From positions 1 to 17,805 of the forward strand of contig JWZX01001839.1 in the NCBI GenBank assembly GCA_001275005.1: 17,805 bases of DNA, read 5' to 3'. A program made the position numbers and the translations under genes. This stretch comes from Chrysochromulina tobinii. Lineage: Eukaryota; Haptophyta; Prymnesiales; Chrysochromulinaceae. Positions 14,618-17,805 of this stretch are shown here, one piece after another (the first letter of the stretch is position 1; each line of letters starts with the position of its first letter). Under the pieces are notes generated by a model. It searched no databases. It saw only the letters and a program-made list of their open reading frames with translations, and was not told where the DNA came from.

Positions 14618-16834
14618 ATGGGCCAACTCAACAGCCGGAGCCTCCAAGTATGGTGCGGCATCTCCTGCGACAACAACCGAATGACGACTGTGCTCACCGA
14701 GCTCGGCCATGAGGCCCACGACTCGCACGCGGCTGACTCAGCAGCCGGCATGCCGCGGGCTCCTGCGGCGGCAGGTGTTGCAGCACGGTACAGCTGGGCA
14801 TATGGCAGCACAGGCAGCACGATGAGCGTCGGGAGCTCAGTCAATGGCGCTGCTCGCGACGATGGGCCAACCAGCCTTCTGAATGGTGGCGGCGGCCTCT
14901 TTTACCGCAAGCTGCACGTGATCGGGCGCGGCCGCTTTGGCACCGTGCGGCTGTGCGAGCGCACCGACGGCGAACTGTTCGCGCTCAAGACATTCCGCAA
15001 GCTGGAGATCGCAAAGCAGCGCCAGTGGGACCCTTCCACAGGCGGCTACCGCAGCATGCTCGAGGCTGTCGGCAACGAGATCGCCGTGATGAAGAAGCTG
15101 CGCCATCCAAATGTCGTCAGGCTGCATGCAGTCATCGACGATCTCGCGGCAGAGAGATTGCACCTCGTGATGGACTACGTGTCCGGTGGGACGCTCATGG
15201 GCGCGCCGCACCCGGGCGGGCGCACCTGGTCGGCGCTCAGCGAGGAGCGCGCTCGTCAGCGCTTCCGCGACATCCTGAGCGGGCTCGCGTACCTCCATAT
15301 GCACGGCGTTGTGCACCAGGACCTGAAGCCCGACAACATCCTGCTTGCCGCCGACGGGCGCGCCATGGTCGCCGACTTTGGCGTCGCGCGCATGCTCGTA
15401 CCGGTAGGCGAGCGGCGCGCCGCGTGGCGGCGCGATCTCGAGGAGGAGATCGGCGTGATCAGTACACTCCTGCAGACGCTCAAGCCGGCATTGGCGCCCG
15501 GCGCGGCGCTCATCCCGGCAGCGGCGCCCGTCACGGCGTTGATACCGGCAGATGCGCCCGGAACGACGCTCAAGCCGGCGGCTGCGCCCGGTACGGCGCT
15601 CACGCCGGTCGAGGCGCCCGGCACGACGCTGCAGGGCGCGGTGGTGGCGCTCGAAAAACCGAGGGCAGCTGCGGCGCCGTCACGGGCGCCACTCAAAGCG
15701 AACGCAGCGATCGAGTCGAGTAGAGACGCCACCGCCAACTCCCGCGCAGGCAGGACGGCTGACGGGACGGCGGGCGGGACGGCCGACGGGGCGGGCGCCG
15801 CTAGTGCGGACGTACGTGCGTGGGCAGTCGCCGAGGCGCGCGCGACACTGCGACGTGCCTCGTCCGCGCTGCTCCTTGAGTCCTCGGACGGAACCCCAGC
15901 GTTTCGGGCGCCTGAGACGTACGTGCCTGGCCCTCATAATGGCTCCCAAGCCGATGTTTGGAGCTTGGGGGTGTGCCTGTTCGTGATGCTCTTTGGTCGG
16001 CTGCCATTCCCGCTGGCTGCCTCCGAGGCTTCCTTGGTGGACGCACCGCACGCGACGAGCCCATGGCCAGCAAAGGGCGGTGCCGACGACGAGGACACCG
16101 GAGACAAAGCGAGCGCTCGCGGCGAGTCCGCAGCCGAGGCCGCAGCCGAGGCCGCAGGCTTGGTGAGCTCAACGGAGTTGCTCATTTCCATAGCTGCGGG
16201 CGCGAGGCTGGGCGAGAGCGACAGCGACGACGACGACGGCGGCGAGGTGGCCATCTTGCCCGACGGGACAGTCACTGCCATCCGTGATCGTCCTCAGGAT
16301 CCGGCATCGCTAGCCACCCTTGCGAGTCGCTCAACCTCCTTCCTCGGCGCCGCGGCCACCATCGAGCGCGCCATCCGCACCCAGCCACTCCGCTTTCCAA
16401 CGGCAGGGGTGACGAGCGCGGCCGCCGCCAGCCCGTCGACCGGTGCCGTTTCGGCCGACGCCGTTTCGGGCGCTGCAGGCGCGCGCACCGACGGCGGGCC
16501 GCCTCCGACGGCACCGGTTTCGTCACTCGCTAAGGAGCTCCTCGCGCGCATCCTTCACAAGGAGCCTTCACAGCGCGCCACGCTCGCGGAGATGGCGGCT
16601 CATCCTTGGGTGACTCGCCATGGCGCGGAGCCGCTGCCGCTGCAGTACGCGAGCGCACGGCTGCGCGCCTCACCCGAGGAGGTGCACTCGGCCATCTCAG
16701 TGCGCACGCCCGGCCTCGATCTCGCGGGCGGCCACTGCAAAGCAGTGGCGACGACTGCGGAGCCCATGCTGCGCAGGCTCCGCTCGCTCGATGACGCTCG
16801 TTCGATGGTCACGGCGCCGGCGCGCTACCAGTGA
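14618..16834 (+). CDS. CaMKK-like Ser/Thr kinase (AMPK/SnRK-kinase type) with large insertions
   Basis: 738 residues from the ATG at 14618. Gly loop GRGRFGTV (103-110), ATP lysine K124 in ALKTF, alpha-C glutamate E154 in GNEIAVM, RHPNVVRLHAVID, catalytic loop VHQDLKPDN (D235), DFG (D253), GTPAFRAPE (E433), DVWSLGVCLF. The C-terminal lobe ends HPWVTRHGAEPLP (from H662) followed by PEEVHSAI, a close match to calcium/calmodulin-dependent kinase kinases, as is IRTQPLRFP before it. CaMKKs phosphorylate AMPK-type kinases and CaMKs. Odd points: about 155 extra residues between DFG and APE; about 110 extra between LPFPL and IRTQPLRFP, with an acidic SDSDDDDGGE; His-Gln-Asp in place of HRD; a possible N-myristoylation start MGQLNS. 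A basic MLRRLRSL near the end could be a calmodulin-binding remnant. Single exon. Confidence 0.88.
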   Translation: MGQLNSRSLQVWCGISCDNNRMTTVLTELGHEAHDSHAADSAAGMPRAPAAAGVAARYSWAYGSTGSTMSVGSSVNGAARDDGPTSLLNGGGGLFYRKLHVIGRGRFGTVRLCERTDGELFALKTFRKLEIAKQRQWDPSTGGYRSMLEAVGNEIAVMKKLRHPNVVRLHAVIDDLAAERLHLVMDYVSGGTLMGAPHPGGRTWSALSEERARQRFRDILSGLAYLHMHGVVHQDLKPDNILLAADGRAMVADFGVARMLVPVGERRAAWRRDLEEEIGVISTLLQTLKPALAPGAALIPAAAPVTALIPADAPGTTLKPAAAPGTALTPVEAPGTTLQGAVVALEKPRAAAAPSRAPLKANAAIESSRDATANSRAGRTADGTAGGTADGAGAASADVRAWAVAEARATLRRASSALLLESSDGTPAFRAPETYVPGPHNGSQADVWSLGVCLFVMLFGRLPFPLAASEASLVDAPHATSPWPAKGGADDEDTGDKASARGESAAEAAAEAAGLVSSTELLISIAAGARLGESDSDDDDGGEVAILPDGTVTAIRDRPQDPASLATLASRSTSFLGAAATIERAIRTQPLRFPTAGVTSAAAASPSTGAVSADAVSGAAGARTDGGPPPTAPVSSLAKELLARILHKEPSQRATLAEMAAHPWVTRHGAEPLPLQYASARLRASPEEVHSAISVRTPGLDLAGGHCKAVATTAEPMLRRLRSLDDARSMVTAPARYQ
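15476..15625 (+). repeat. 30-bp tandem coding repeat (five 10-residue units) in the kinase activation segment
   Basis: Five consecutive units of 10 codons: TLKPALAPGA, ALIPAAAPVT, ALIPADAPGT, TLKPAAAPGT, ALTPVEAPGT. Positions 2 (Leu), 4 (Pro) and 8 (Pro) are fixed. It lies between DFG and APE. The units have drifted at the third codon position while keeping the pattern, which argues that they are translated. Confidence 0.85.
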
Positions 16835-17000
16835 GCGCCTCGATGATGCTAGAGGTTACAGAGCCGTACAGCACACACAGGGTTAGAACATCACACAGCG
16901 TAAGAACATCATCCATCATGGCGTAAGAACATCACACACAGGGTGCCTGTGACACTGCTCACTCTGCAATTATGAGAGTACAATGTGTAGCGACCAGCCA
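16835..17000. repeat. Convergent 3' region with GTAAGAACATCA repeats
   Basis: Lies between the kinase stop and the stop of the minus-strand small protein. A TAAGAACATCA-type unit occurs three times (about 16881, 16899 and 16924), and CACACACAGGGT occurs twice. Probably shared 3' UTR sequence of two converging genes. Confidence 0.6.
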
Positions 17001-17276
17001 CTAGGCCTTGGACTTGCTGCTGGGAGCGGTGAGCACCAGGATGCCGGCTGCTGAGATCCCGCAAAGCATGGTGACGAGCGCTCCAAATTGGCGGGCTCGC
17101 CGGCGCTTCTCGGGCTGGTCCTGGCACAGGAAGTCTGTACACCCAAGCACGCCGCCCCAGAGCCCGAGGCAGCCGCCAGCGGCGAAACTGGCATACATCA
17201 AGCGAAGCACCGTCGGCAGTTCCACCACACGGGACACGTCGACGCGGACAGGAAGTGAAGCTAAAGGGGAAGCCAT
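17001..17276 (-). CDS. Small two-helix membrane protein, unrecognised
   Basis: 91 residues. After a short N-terminal part (MASPLASLPVRVDVSRVVEL) come two hydrophobic segments: about residues 28-50 (MYASFAAGGCLGLWGGVLGC and on) and about 65-85 (FGALVTMLCGISAAGILVLT). Between them is a basic loop, QPEKRRRARQF, which would face the cytosol or matrix. The tail is PSSKSKA. The Gly-rich helices suggest close helix packing. Three cysteines lie in or next to the helices. I do not recognise the family. It ends toward the kinase gene in convergent orientation. The composition (GC-rich third positions, coherent hydrophobic pattern) supports a real gene better than the two overlapping frames on the same strand. 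Confidence 0.6.
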   Translation of the reverse strand: MASPLASLPVRVDVSRVVELPTVLRLMYASFAAGGCLGLWGGVLGCTDFLCQDQPEKRRRARQFGALVTMLCGISAAGILVLTAPSSKSKA

Positions 17277-17805
17277 GTGTCAGCACAATTGATGTGTGAA
17301 TTTAACAGTGTAAGGAAAGGTGTGAACATGGGGTCACTTGCGGAGGCAAGTGTGATGACAAGGCCGCTAACAACGCAGGCCATATTCTCGCCCAAACTTG
17401 AAACTTGTAACTTGTGTGCACTCCGTGTCTCCGTCGGAGTTTCCGTTATTGGTTTCCGTGTGTTCGGGTTAGGCTTAAGGGTTAGGCGTCGCGATCGAGG
17501 CGACACCATCGCGTATTACGGTGCGCGCGCTGCGCTTTTGAGGCGCTTGGTCAGTGTGATCAAAGAGGTAACTTTTCCGTTAGTCTTTCACGACCCACGA
17601 CCCCTCACCGGTTCACCGCGTTTATCGACGTGTTGCCACCTGCATCACTCGGAGTTGTGAAAAGCGAGCACCCCTTGGGGAAAATACCATGGGGAAATAC
17701 ATGGGGAAAACATGGGAAGAGGTGAGGTGACAGTGCAGGCGCGGACTTGGAATTGAAATCCTGGAATTTCGGAATTGTAATCCTAGCCCCCTCGAAATTC
17801 CATGA
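17277..17805. other. Gene-free right end with short repeats
   Basis: No convincing gene. The 17277-17660 plus-strand frame lacks protein character. Around 17467-17487 there is a telomere-like GGGTTAGGCTTAAGGGTTAGG. Around 17683-17717 a CATGGGGAAA motif occurs about three times. The last 60 bases carry a direct repeat and a hairpin, listed separately. The 5' part should hold the promoter of the small membrane protein. Confidence 0.5.
17749..17802. repeat. Terminal direct repeat and hairpin
   Basis: GGAATTGAAATCCT at 17749-17762 recurs as GGAATTGTAATCCT at 17771-17784 (22-bp period, one mismatch). Overlapping it, TGGAATTTCG at 17762-17771 is the exact inverse of CGAAATTCCA at 17793-17802, with a 21-base loop. 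The unit may continue beyond the window. Confidence 0.75.

Noticed and set aside
17467-17487. Telomere repeat
   Set aside because: Only two or three degenerate TTAGG(G) units embedded in unique sequence; too little to call a telomere or a healed end.

Overview
The window reads as nuclear DNA of a GC-rich unicellular eukaryote, most likely a photosynthetic alga with a complex (secondary) plastid. Four things point this way. Several genes need GT-AG introns to make sense. The protein families are eukaryotic: CaMKK-type kinase, CELF/Bruno-type RNA-binding protein, RING-CH membrane ligase, HACD-like membrane domain and a probable URB1 ribosome-biogenesis protein. A PsbP-like protein carries a three-part leader suited to a thylakoid lumen inside a complex plastid. 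Genes are also dense and intron-poor. A haptophyte or stramenopile is plausible, but the sequence alone does not settle it. I see no prokaryotic operon, CRISPR array, tRNA or rRNA.

Layout. The left end holds two minus-strand genes: a URB1/NPA1-like protein whose 3' part runs off the window (1-761) and a RING-CH membrane protein (1128-1862). From 1863 to 4035 lies a messy stretch. It holds two (TCAAG)n blocks, an orphan Pro/Gln-rich reading frame, and what looks like a broken or duplicated gene with weak BRCT-like signals, frameshifts, a duplicated 68-bp block and two tandem perfect hairpins.

From 4036 to 16834 six plus-strand genes follow in a row: a saccharopine-dehydrogenase-like reductase fused to an HACD-like dehydratase domain (4036-6268, one intron); an unrecognised secreted or plastid protein with an acidic tract and a C-terminal coiled coil (6349-8187); a PsbP-like lumenal protein (8672-9481); an ankyrin-repeat protein (9891-10583); a four-RRM CELF-like protein (11292-14085, two introns); and a CaMKK-like kinase with very large insertions (14618-16834). 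The right end holds a small minus-strand two-helix membrane protein (17001-17276) and a gene-free tail with short repeats.

Two results stand out. First, the reductase-dehydratase fusion joins relatives of the third and fourth enzymes of fatty-acyl elongation in one ORF, and the HACD-like part has Phe in place of the catalytic Tyr while keeping the catalytic Glu. Second, two introns in unrelated genes are built from the same 10-bp CTCTGATGGC-type satellite and are flanked by direct repeats of 11-17 bp. This is what introner-type intron insertion with target-site duplication would leave. In one of them a single C-to-T change between the repeat copies supplies the GT donor.
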